64,000 nucleotides of DNA, from contig BRYA01000019.1 of the NCBI GenBank assembly GCA_030267965.1, positions 1-64,000 on the forward strand. The letters are read 5' to 3'. The first letter of the stretch is position 1. Each line of letters starts with the position of its first letter. The translations under genes were made by a program, and so were the position numbers. The DNA comes from Triparma columacea (lineage: Eukaryota > Sar > Bolidophyceae > Parmales > Triparmaceae). The notes under the pieces were generated by a model, which had not been told where the DNA came from, did no database searches, and saw only the letters and a list, made by a program, of their open reading frames with translations. Positions 55,897 through 64,000 of the stretch are shown in pieces.

Positions 55897-56751
55897 ATGT
55901 CTGTGAATTTCCCCTACTCCCACGCTCTTGAATTTTTCGCTCAGGCCGACGAATCTTTAGCACCTTCATCATCTTCCGATATTTCCTCCCCTAATACATC
56001 TATGGATAGTCAAGAACCTTTTACCACAAAGAATTTCGTCCCCTGCGGGTCTGAATTTTCATTAAAACCACCAGCACTTGCTAGAGCTCAAGTCTCAGAC
56101 TCCGACTTCATCGCAAGGGAGGAAAACTGTGGGGGTGAAGCCCTGGTTGCGGCGACAGAGGCCTTCTACAAGATGGCTCTTGAAAAAGTAGTGGAATCCA
56201 AACGAATCCAACACTATGCTGCAGTCTCACACCCAGCTAACAGAACGCCAGCTTCGAGGATGGATGGGGCGGAGGTCAAGGAGGATGAGGGGACTGAGAA
56301 CTCGTCTTCTTCTTCGTCGTCGCCCTCATCCCCTCCCTCTTCTACCTCCCTCCCCGTATCTGACTGGGGTGAGGTTTGGAGCGACGTCTCAATCTCCCGC
56401 CCCTCCTCTCCTTCCTGCTCCCTCAAGTCAGCAACTTCAGAGGAGTGGACCATGGTCCAACATCCCCAAACCCTCCCTCCCCCCGCCACCGTCCAGCAGC
56501 GCGCCCCCCCTAACCAGCCCAACCATCCCGACATTGACGACGCCATCTCTTATATCACCACCATCAAGAAGCGCTTCGCCGACGAGCCTGAGATCTACAA
56601 GCAGTTCCTTGAGATCCTGCGCGCTTACCAGAAGGAGCAGGTTGGCATCAAGGACGTCCTCGAGCAGGTCTCCACTCTCTTCGCCGACCACCCTGACCTC
56701 CTCAAGGACTTCACGTACTTCCTCCCCGACGCTGCCCAGGAGGCAGGCTAA
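55897..56751 (+). CDS. PAH (Sin3-type paired amphipathic helix) domain protein
   Basis: 284 residues from ATG 55897. The N-terminal 190 residues are Ser/Pro-rich with acidic patches and a Trp-containing motif (SDWGEVWSDVSIS). The C-terminal 70 residues are a PAH domain: IDDAISYITTIKKRFADEPE, IYKQFLEILRAYQKE, VLEQVSTLFADHPDLLKDF, ending TYFLPDAA, the typical PAH close. PAH domains bind short amphipathic helices of transcription factors. A single terminal PAH with no HDAC-interaction region means this is not a full Sin3 but a small PAH protein, perhaps a competitor or adaptor (inference). Codon bias changes from AT-rich to C-rich along the gene. Confidence 0.88.
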   Translation: MSVNFPYSHALEFFAQADESLAPSSSSDISSPNTSMDSQEPFTTKNFVPCGSEFSLKPPALARAQVSDSDFIAREENCGGEALVAATEAFYKMALEKVVESKRIQHYAAVSHPANRTPASRMDGAEVKEDEGTENSSSSSSSPSSPPSSTSLPVSDWGEVWSDVSISRPSSPSCSLKSATSEEWTMVQHPQTLPPPATVQQRAPPNQPNHPDIDDAISYITTIKKRFADEPEIYKQFLEILRAYQKEQVGIKDVLEQVSTLFADHPDLLKDFTYFLPDAAQEAG

Positions 56752-56875
56752 GGAGAGGCTCAACAGGGCTGGGCACGACAGGGTGGGAAAACTTTTAACA
56801 AAATAATGCAACTGAAATTCACGAAATAACATCTTGCGATCATTACACAATCAAAATCCTCTCCCACCCCCCCTA

Positions 56876-57586
56876 CTAGAACTTGAATTTGACCCTATCG
56901 TCCTCGTCTATAACTCTATAAACCTCATACAGCACCTCGCTGCTCTCCACGACAATGGTCATAGTGATGCTAACCCACTTCCCGTTGACCCTCTCCTTCG
57001 TACCCTTCACCTCAGCGACGGAACTTACACGAGTTGTTATCTCACTCCTGAAGGTAGGATCGTCACCGGGACCGACGACCTTTATGTCGAATGATGATGG
57101 GTATGAAACTAAGGAATCAAACACCCTTGACTTTACACCTGTTGAAGGATCTGTGTAGAGGGTGTAACCGGAGGAATCTACCTCGAGATTCGTTAGGTCG
57201 TTGGGGTCACGAGGGTCTTTTGGGGGGGTGGAAGATGGGGGGGGTACCGTAGACTCTATCCGAGGTTCAGATGGGATTGCGGTGAACTTTGACTTACTCG
57301 AGGAAGGTTGAGGGGTACCAAAACCACCCTTACCCTTCTTTTCACCGTCGCCGGAGGAGGAGGGGACGGGGGAATCACGATCTGAGGGATCTGGGGGGCC
57401 GGCTGAGCGGGAGGTTTTGAGGGAACGACAAAGGGAGGGGAGAGGGGAGGGGAGAGAGGAGGGAAGGGTGGAGATGAAGGTGAAGGAGGTTGAGGATGCA
57501 GGGTTGGGGAAGAAGGCATGTGTGGTGGTTGGAAGGAAGAGAAGTATGAGAAGGAGGATTTGATTAGAGATGGTAAGTGGCATCAT
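56876..57586 (-). CDS. Plastid-targeted DUF493 (YbeD-like) domain protein
   Basis: 236 residues, single exon. The N-terminus is a signal peptide (NQILLLILLFLPTTTHA) followed at once by FFPNPASSTSF: a Phe at the predicted cleavage site plus a Ser/Pro-rich transit stretch, the pattern of nuclear genes for secondary plastids in stramenopiles. A Pro/Ser linker leads to a C-terminal DUF493/UPF0250 domain: SYPSSFDIKVVG at the start, then WVSITMTIVVESSEVLYEVY and a final strand, as in bacterial YbeD. YbeD-like proteins have ACT-like folds and a suspected regulatory role; the plastid function is unknown. It is the best single sign that the organism is or was photosynthetic. Confidence 0.85.
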   Translation of the reverse strand: MMPLTISNQILLLILLFLPTTTHAFFPNPASSTSFTFISTLPSSLPSPLPSLCRSLKTSRSAGPPDPSDRDSPVPSSSGDGEKKGKGGFGTPQPSSSKSKFTAIPSEPRIESTVPPPSSTPPKDPRDPNDLTNLEVDSSGYTLYTDPSTGVKSRVFDSLVSYPSSFDIKVVGPGDDPTFRSEITTRVSSVAEVKGTKERVNGKWVSITMTIVVESSEVLYEVYRVIDEDDRVKFKF

Positions 57587-57946
57587 TAGAGAGTGTGACC
57601 TCGGGAGGGTGCCCTGGGTTTGTGTGGTGTAATTTGAGGTTATTGATGGGTTATTGATGTAATGTTAGTGAACTTTGATTTGTTAAGTTAGCTTTAAATG
57701 CCGTTTCAAGCGATTTAAGCGAATTGAGCGGTAAATTGGGAGATTTTGTGGGCCTCAAATTGAGAGTCGGATTGAGGGAAAACAAAGGGAGAAATTCGGG
57801 ATTTTTGACTTTCACTCAATTTCTCCCCACTAAACCTCTTTGTATACACTTTGTACGCTCTTACTACACTCTTACTGCACTCTTTGAACACTCTCCAACA
57901 CTCTCCGACACTCAATTGTCTTCCAATACATCTGTAGACTGTAATA
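57587..57946. promoter_or_regulatory. Divergent promoter region
   Basis: 360 AT-richer bases between two start codons. Contains a small tandem phrase (ACACTCT-type, 57860-57910: TACACTCT, GCACTCT, ACACTCTCC repeats) just before the plus-strand gene. No RNA or coding feature recognised. Confidence 0.4.
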
Positions 57947-59954
57947 ATGTTACCACACACAACGTCATCTTCATCGAAATCTTCAAAAGCATCCAAATCT
58001 AAATCACCCGAATCATATCAACCATCATTATCACCATTACCACCTTATATATCTCCACCATCTAACAACAACAGCAACTACTACAAAAAGGACTACAAAA
58101 ATGAAACCAACAGAATCGATACAACAACCCCAAAAATAGGCTTAACATCCCCAAGCTTTTCACCAACGATGTCCACCCCTAGGATGTCACCAGTAGCCTC
58201 ATCCGGAGATGACAACGAAACCAACGGGCAAAACTTCCCTGGAGGGTTAAAGAAAGTACACAAGGTGGGAATCGGAGCCATTGTAATTGAGGAGGTAATG
58301 AGAATCGAGGGTACGAAGGAGGCCGACATTGAAAAGAGAGGCGTCCCCTCAGTAAGCAATAAACCATTCCACGGCACGCCAGCCCCTCCGCAGTCCCGAC
58401 GCTCCCCCCCCACACCCCAAGCTCATAAAGAGGTCAGAATGCACCCTCACACCAACACCAGCGGTGTACCCAGCGGAATGTACAGCCCCAAGGGGAGGAC
58501 GGTATGGAGCAGGAGACCTCCGACCTCCGGGGCCTCGGGTGGGAGCGGAGGAGGAGGGTGGGGGGGGGGGAGGAGGAGCGCACCTGAGATGGAGGGTAGG
58601 AACAATTGGGGTAAGGGAGAGGGGGAGGGGAGAGGAGAGGAAGGGGATGAGGGGAAGGGAGGGGGGGACAGGAACAACACCAGGTGAATAACAAAGGGAC
58701 GGGACGAGGACGATCGGGATTACAAATAGCAACAAGCTAACCTCGTTGTCGCCCCCCTCCAACCCCCACCCAGCGGCCTGAACGACTCCAAGTCCATGAC
58801 CTCCTTCATGGCCCAGATCGACAGGAAGTACAAGACCGTGGTCAAGACCGTCAAGCTCTACGCCCAGTCCTTCAAGCTCATAAAGTGGAACGAGATGTTC
58901 ATCAGCGTCGACCAGAGCTTCTACTGGAGGAGGAGCATCGTGTGGGCCAACGACGACGGGGGGAACTTGAAGCAGCACGTCATCGCTAAGTACAGCAGCA
59001 TGTCGGTGCTAAGGTGAGGAGCGACGGAGAGTCAGGGTTAGCATGGGTATGTATGAGGAGTGTGTATCCCATCTGATCTAACTTCACCCCCTGCCCCCCA
59101 CCCCCCCTCACCCCCCACTAGTACCCTCCTCCTATCCTCCGAGGTCTCCGTCCTCTTCTCCCCCTCCGACGTCCTAACTTCCATCCGCCTCGAAGCCTTT
59201 TCCGCCGCCAACTTCACCCTTGAGTTCATGATCGTCTTCTTCCTCTCCCTCTCCATCTTCCTCACCATCGGCACGATAATGGCGACCTTCACGGCATGGA
59301 GCATCGTCGGGGCGGTCAGCGAGAGGAACATACACTGCATACTAAGGAGCGCCATCGGACTCTACACTACGCAGGTAAGGATTTCCAGGTCGCCCGACCT
59401 CAGAGACACGAGGGTCCCTCAACGTGTGTGTTCTTTGTCACATTCAACGTCGACCCTCCACCCCCCTCTCCCTAAAATTGCTCTAACCCTAACCCACTCC
59501 TCAGCTCCCGACCACCCTTCTAACCTGCTCCCTCTTCACGTTCCTCACTTGGATGCTCCTCCTCCTTTACAAAATCCTCCCCACCCCCTTCCCCATAATC
59601 CTCACCGCCCTCACCATGATCTTCATCATCCACATGGTAACAACCTTCTCAATATTCGGCCGCATAATCCTCCACAGCAACGCGATGTCCGACGTCGGTG
59701 TGTTCTCACGAAGCGTAGAGGAAGGCATGCTCCCGGTATCACTTTTCCAAGGACTGCTTGATAAAACGGAAGGGAATAGACACGTACCGGTCAGCTTACA
59801 GTATAGGAGGAACTTGAGGGAAGCGCTAAGGAAGGGGGAGGTGAGGGAGGACGACGAGAGGAGGGGGAAGGGGTGGTTGGGTGGGTTGGGGGCGATTTTA
59901 CGGGAAAATTGTCCATCTGTCAGGAGACGCATTGAGAACTCACACCACCGCTGA
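57947..59954 (+). CDS. Membrane protein with disordered Ser/Pro/Gly-rich head
   Basis: Exons 57947-58683, 58774-59013, 59122-59374, 59505-59954; phases agree, 559 residues. The first 245 residues are disordered (Ser, Pro, Asn, then Gly/Arg runs). Exon 2 encodes a compact region (FMAQIDRKYKTVVKTVKLY; KWNEMFISVDQSFYWRR). Exons 3 and 4 carry three or four membrane segments (LEFMIVFFLSLSIFLTIGTI; LFTFLTWMLLLLYKILP; IILTALTMIFIIHMV). The C-terminus is charged and probably cytosolic. I do not recognise the family. A protein read only from exon 1 would end after the Gly-rich tract, so splicing is needed to reach the conserved-looking part. Confidence 0.75.
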
Positions 59955-61202
59955 ACGCTTCGCTCGGACATTTTAGGATGAGACGGTAATCGAAAGGCAC
60001 AGGAGGAGGCATACCATCGGGGGGGGTGAGGGTCGGGGTACGTTCTCTAAGAACCGGTCCGGGTGGACAACGGGGGGGGAGGAGGAGTCAAAGACGGGAA
60101 GGGGAGAGAAGGAGGAGGACGAAGAGGTTTGGAGAAGGGGGATTAGGAGCAGCTCGAAACGCGAGGATTACGGGGGAGGGGGAGGGGGGGGTTGGGAGGG
60201 GGAGGAGGAGGAGAAGGGGGGGGTGCCGAGGAAGATTGAAATGGTCGGACAAGGGGGGTACAATAAATTCTCAGCGCTAGAATGGGAGGGGGAGACAACG
60301 CCGAGCAGCCGGGGGGGAGGGGGGGGGAGGGTGTAAAATTCGGGTGACGTATGCGACTTGAAATTGCTGTTTTGACCCCCTTTCATGGTCGGCGTTTGTC
60401 GTGGATGGGTGGGTGTGATATTTCTTGGGAGATTCTGCAAAAAGAAAGACCATTGACTATTTATGGCGTTTTGAGCGCTATGGTGACCGAAGGTAAATGA
60501 GGGAGAGCACCGGTACGGCCCTGGGAGTTTTAGTAAATTCAAGCAACTTTGAAGCAAATTTTTCAACTTTGGAAAATAACCAAGCAAAGCGAAAACTTAA
60601 GGTGAGGACGTACGGAGAGTGACCACTGTCTATTGATTGGCGCGTTTTATGCAAAAGAAACACATATTCGGCTCTGAATAGAAATATGACAGGGCGCCAC
60701 CTCCGACCAGTAGATGAGGTTCCATGGGTTATTCATCTTCATGAGATGCCCGACGGAGATTTTAGCTACACTCCCGGGCTTGCAGTACCCTCGCCCGGAC
60801 TTACTGAGGTTCTTTGACGAATATTGTCACTCTTTATCCCTCACCACCTCCCCCCCTTTCCTCTTCCCGTCCTCAGCCAAAGTAAACCCCAAGAATTAGC
60901 CCCTGTAAGCTTCATTGAAGGTAAGAATGTGCACGGAGACCCAAGCTTGGGGGATACGAGGCGTAAATTGAGGAAGAAACTAGCGCAACGTATATATGTT
61001 TAAGCTTCAGCTCAAATCCACCTTGGTGCCTCGACCAGGACAGTGAGGTTGGTTGACTGCACTGGAGTCAATCGCCGTATATTACTTAGCGATAGCTGTT
61101 GTTACCCCTCATCATCTCGTCACGACCGATACCGTTTCAAAAAACACCTCACTTATCCCCAAACTAACCTTCCACCTTTCAGCCCTCCCCCCCCTCTTGA
61201 GC
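59955..61202. other. Long intergenic stretch, G-rich then mixed
   Basis: 59990-60340 is dominated by G/GA runs and encodes only low complexity. The rest has ordinary composition. A small ORF at 60686-60817 on the plus strand is listed separately. 61020-61200 should hold the promoter of the START-repeat gene. No RNA gene seen. Confidence 0.5.
60686..60817 (+). CDS. Possible small protein, 43 residues
   Basis: ATG 60686 opens MTGRHLRPVDEVPWVIHLHE, then MPDGDFSYTPGLAVPSPGLTEVL and TGA. Amino-acid composition is balanced and not low complexity, unlike the neighbourhood, and an acceptor-like CCGTCCTCAG follows at 60866-60875, so it could be a first exon. Weak evidence only. Confidence 0.25.
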   Translation: MTGRHLRPVDEVPWVIHLHEMPDGDFSYTPGLAVPSPGLTEVL

Positions 61203-64000
61203 ATGAAAGTTAGCCCCAAGCAGGAGGACGAGCAAGTCGTCGCCGTTAACGACGACGAGAGGGGCCCAACTGACCAAGAAAATAATGTCGACGTAGAGAG
61301 CGAAGTAAACGAGGAGATTGTTGGTGCTCCTGACGATGTTATTGAGTTGATCAATGACAATGATATGGAGAAGGGACGCGTTACTCGCGTCTACGATCCC
61401 CCCGACGAGCTTGACAACGCCAAAAATCTGGAGGAAGTAAAAGCCGAGGGGATCCAAGTGTCTAGCGAAGTAAATGAGGAGATTGTTGGTGCTCCTGACG
61501 ATGTTATTGAGTTGATCAATGACAATGATATGGAGAGGGGACGCGTTACTCGCGTCTACGATCCCCCCGACGAGCTCGACAACGCCAAAAATCTGGAGGA
61601 AGAAAAAGCCGAGGGGATCCAAGTGTCCCCAGTCAGTGTCGGTGACACTGAACAGACTGATGAGGAGATTGACCAAGCCGCGCTGGAGGCTCTTGCCAAT
61701 ATTATTAGGAATGAGCCCCAGGATTATAGCGAAGAGGAAGAAGCAGTGATGAGGGATGGCAAGGAGTTCTATGAGAAGTGCATGGCAAGCAAGAAATTCA
61801 AGAATGTGAAGAGTCCAGATCCCAGGGTGAAAATGAAGTTTGTCCATCTTGAGGGAGAATCTCAAGGCATTGGGATATGCGAGGCTGTTGTCGATGCTTC
61901 ACTTGCAGAATGTGTGGCATACGAGTTCATTAAGGATTCAAGGCAGAGGCAGGCCAAACTTGGGAAGAAGTACAAGGCGATCGAAACAAAGAAATTGAAT
62001 GGCCACTCACAGCTTTATTTAAGCAGGAGGAGTCTGGTAGGGTTGCGTGGGGTACGAGATAGGGAGTGGAGGCAAATTGTATGCTGGCAGACAGAGGAGG
62101 GAGAAAAGAAATGCTGGACAGTGTACAAGGACACCGACATGCTAAACAAAGACTTCCCATTGAGTGCTGGTATTAAACAAGCAAGATCACGAATAGCTCG
62201 TGCAAAGACAGGAATTGCACGCATAATGACAGGAATCTCTCGTGTAAGGTCTGAAATTGGTGCTGCTGGTTCAGGGCCTGTGCTTGCATCTGCAACAACT
62301 ACCTGGTTGTTTGAAGCAATCACAACCACTGGTGGCGTTCCCCAGACTAAAGTCACATTTGCTTCTAAAGTGGACATCAAGGGCTCTGTGCCAAGTTTTG
62401 TCATGAATCGCGTGTCAACCAGGTATGCAAGCAATATGATTGAATTGCGGAAGAAGTTTTACCAGAGTGATGACAAGATCGACAGGGCTGCTATGGAATA
62501 CCTTGCAAATGTTATTAAGAATGAGCCCCAGCATTATACTAAGGAGGAAGAGATGGCCATTAGGAGGGGGAAGGAGTTCTACGAGAAGTGCAAGGAGGGG
62601 AGGAATTTTGATGATCTGAAGAGTCCTGATGAGAGGGTCAAGATGAAGCTAGTTCATGTTGATGGGGCAAGCAGTGGGACTGCTTTTGCCACTACTGTGG
62701 TTGAGGCGAGTGTGGAGGAGTGTGCTGCTAGTGAGTTTGCTAAATTAGGCAATCGAGAACACAAAAGGAATGCAAAGGATTCGGGGATAACAGACTTGAA
62801 TGTCGTCACAGTTAAGCCTTGTACGCTGTTCTTCATATTTACACGGGATCTTGGTATCCCTGGGTTTTCTCCCCGTTATGGGAGGTTTAAAGTTACCTGG
62901 TTCAAGCAACAGGACGGCAAAGTTATTATTGATGTTGCAGACACAGATGAGCTTCAGGTAGACTTTCCAATGAAGGTTGGAAATGTATTAATGAAGGCAC
63001 ACACAGTGTGGGTATTTGAGCCACTTGAGCCTATTGGAGGTGTGCCACAAACATCAGTGACAATTACTACAAATGTAGATTTTGGTGGTATGTTCTTCTC
63101 TTCCATTATGAACAAGCTTGCAACAAGGTTTCTTGCAACTGTCTCAAATATGAGAAGAAAATTTGACAAGAGCAGAGAGATTGAAGCCTTCAAGAGGCAG
63201 CAGATCATTGAAAAGTTTGAGGAGATTGCAATTGAGGGGGCACCACGGATTGAAAGTCACTTTGACGAGATTGAGGGAGCTCAAGAGATCAGTAGTGGGT
63301 TGACTGGGCAGACATTGATAAAGGCAGAGAAGGGAATGGGGTGGGGGAAGACTTCAATATCTGTGAGAGCATCCCACAAGGAAGTTGCAGCGTTCTTCTG
63401 GGACGTCCAGAGCAGATTGAAACTCAAGGTTGTGCTTAACAGAATCAATAAAAAGACTCTCGTTATCAAAGTTGAACATAAAGGGCATCTCACAGCTATA
63501 AGGTTCTCAGAGGCTGGCCAGATGAAGACAGACGTTGAAATGATGATTAGACAACAGGGTTTAGCAAAAGCTGCCAGCAAAAAGAGTGTAATTAAGCACC
63601 TGGGCATAGCAAATGATGCTGCTCACTACTTTGACAACCTACTAAAGAGTACAGAAGCAGGAGAGAATGATGGGAGGAGGTTTGGAGAGCAGCTGATGGA
63701 GAGAGTGAAGAAAAGAAAAGTCAGGGACAGTAGAGTGGAGGTCATGAGGCAATTTATTGCTGCCAATAGGACACTGAGAGAGATTACAGAGCAGCATGAT
63801 TTCATGACAACACTGCTGTATGCTCTGGTTATGAATAAACTAAGAAGGAGAGCAACAAATGAGGGATTTATGCAGAGTAAAGAGGAAACCAGGGGGTGGG
63901 AGATTGGGAGTGCAATGGCAGCAGTCATGTTGACTACTTTGACTGCTGCTCATGCTGTAGACGAATGGGCGCTTCAATTCACTGAAGTGCAAGAAGTCAT
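61203..64000 (+). CDS. Large protein with tandem START-like repeats (5' part)
   Basis: Open from ATG 61203 to the window end (932 codons and continuing), no intron seen. The head is acidic and contains a 55-residue unit repeated twice. Then come two related units offset by 810 bases (270 residues): each begins with NEPQ(D/H)Y, (E)EEE and GKEFYEKC, has SPD(P/E)RVKMK followed by H(L/V)(E/D)G and V(V/E)-AS--EC, and ends with a segment carrying GGVPQT and a run of basic helix. A third unit starts near 63325 (KGMGWGKTSISVRASHKEV). The helix-grip-like pattern, with W(L/V)FE and GGVPQT before the last helix, suggests START/Bet v 1-type lipid-binding domains; this is inference. Codon use is less GC-rich than neighbours. 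Confidence 0.75.
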   Translation, partial: MKVSPKQEDEQVVAVNDDERGPTDQENNVDVESEVNEEIVGAPDDVIELINDNDMEKGRVTRVYDPPDELDNAKNLEEVKAEGIQVSSEVNEEIVGAPDDVIELINDNDMERGRVTRVYDPPDELDNAKNLEEEKAEGIQVSPVSVGDTEQTDEEIDQAALEALANIIRNEPQDYSEEEEAVMRDGKEFYEKCMASKKFKNVKSPDPRVKMKFVHLEGESQGIGICEAVVDASLAECVAYEFIKDSRQRQAKLGKKYKAIETKKLNGHSQLYLSRRSLVGLRGVRDREWRQIVCWQTEEGEKKCWTVYKDTDMLNKDFPLSAGIKQARSRIARAKTGIARIMTGISRVRSEIGAAGSGPVLASATTTWLFEAITTTGGVPQTKVTFASKVDIKGSVPSFVMNRVSTRYASNMIELRKKFYQSDDKIDRAAMEYLANVIKNEPQHYTKEEEMAIRRGKEFYEKCKEGRNFDDLKSPDERVKMKLVHVDGASSGTAFATTVVEASVEECAASEFAKLGNREHKRNAKDSGITDLNVVTVKPCTLFFIFTRDLGIPGFSPRYGRFKVTWFKQQDGKVIIDVADTDELQVDFPMKVGNVLMKAHTVWVFEPLEPIGGVPQTSVTITTNVDFGGMFFSSIMNKLATRFLATVSNMRRKFDKSREIEAFKRQQIIEKFEEIAIEGAPRIESHFDEIEGAQEISSGLTGQTLIKAEKGMGWGKTSISVRASHKEVAAFFWDVQSRLKLKVVLNRINKKTLVIKVEHKGHLTAIRFSEAGQMKTDVEMMIRQQGLAKAASKKSVIKHLGIANDAAHYFDNLLKSTEAGENDGRRFGEQLMERVKKRKVRDSRVEVMRQFIAANRTLREITEQHDFMTTLLYALVMNKLRRRATNEGFMQSKEETRGWEIGSAMAAVMLTTLTAAHAVDEWALQFTEVQEV
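61299..61628 (+). repeat. 165-bp in-frame tandem duplication in the START-repeat gene
   Basis: Units 61299-61463 and 61464-61628 are almost identical (a handful of substitutions) and encode the same 55 residues (SEVNEEIVGAPDDVIEL to EGIQVS). The length is a multiple of three, so the frame is kept. Confidence 0.95.

Noticed and set aside
60026..60280. 84-residue Gly/Arg-rich ORF
   Set aside because: Translation of G/GA homopolymer sequence; low complexity only.

Overview
The window is nuclear DNA of a eukaryote, most likely a photosynthetic stramenopile (ochrophyte). The signs are many short spliceosomal introns with a near-uniform AG|GTGAG donor and C-rich tracts before the acceptor; a DUF493 protein with a secretory signal followed by Phe (the secondary-plastid type of targeting); a soluble-type tandem adenylyl cyclase; a prominin-like pentaspan protein; and a split of housekeeping genes normal for eukaryotes. 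A bolidophyte/Parmales alga would fit, but that is inference. Gene density is high, most neighbours are divergent or convergent pairs, and G or C homopolymer runs fill introns and 3' ends.

Layout. 1-2080: 3' part of cobalamin-dependent methionine synthase. 2474-6500: a threefold tandem duplication of a C2H2-like zinc-finger gene (minus strand), with relic fingers between copies. 6864-9008: signal-peptide coiled-coil protein. 9171-14098: ABCE1 (4 exons) and katanin p60 (6 exons). 14152-19075: large adenylyl cyclase-like protein. 19564-29435: a long basic/acidic protein of unknown family, a polytopic membrane protein and an IQ-motif protein. 29436-30305: AT-rich island. 30306-37014: propeller-like protein, a tRNA-like gene, a small two-exon secreted protein not visible as one ORF, an ATG11/FIP200 claw protein and a PX-domain protein. 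37642-44135: an intact-looking tyrosine-recombinase retrotransposon: seven 74-bp repeats, then Gag-like, recombinase and RT-RNase H ORFs all in one frame and separated by two UGA codons. 44583-49887: acid ceramidase/NAAA-like amidase and prominin-like protein, convergent. 50054-54752: multi-exon carboxylesterase with long insertions, and a lysine-rich secretory ORF. 55263-59954: LSM2, a PAH-domain protein, the plastid DUF493 protein and a membrane protein. 61203-64000: the 5' part of a long protein with three START-like repeats, running off the window.

The host genes are not an operon and show no shared pathway. The two points that stand out are the retroelement, whose gag-YR-RT order and single-frame design are unusual, and the zinc-finger cluster, whose predicted DNA-contact residues differ from finger to finger. 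Exon boundaries were derived by reading donor/acceptor sites and checking that phase and protein homology carry through; gene coordinates below are coding spans, with exons listed in the evidence.
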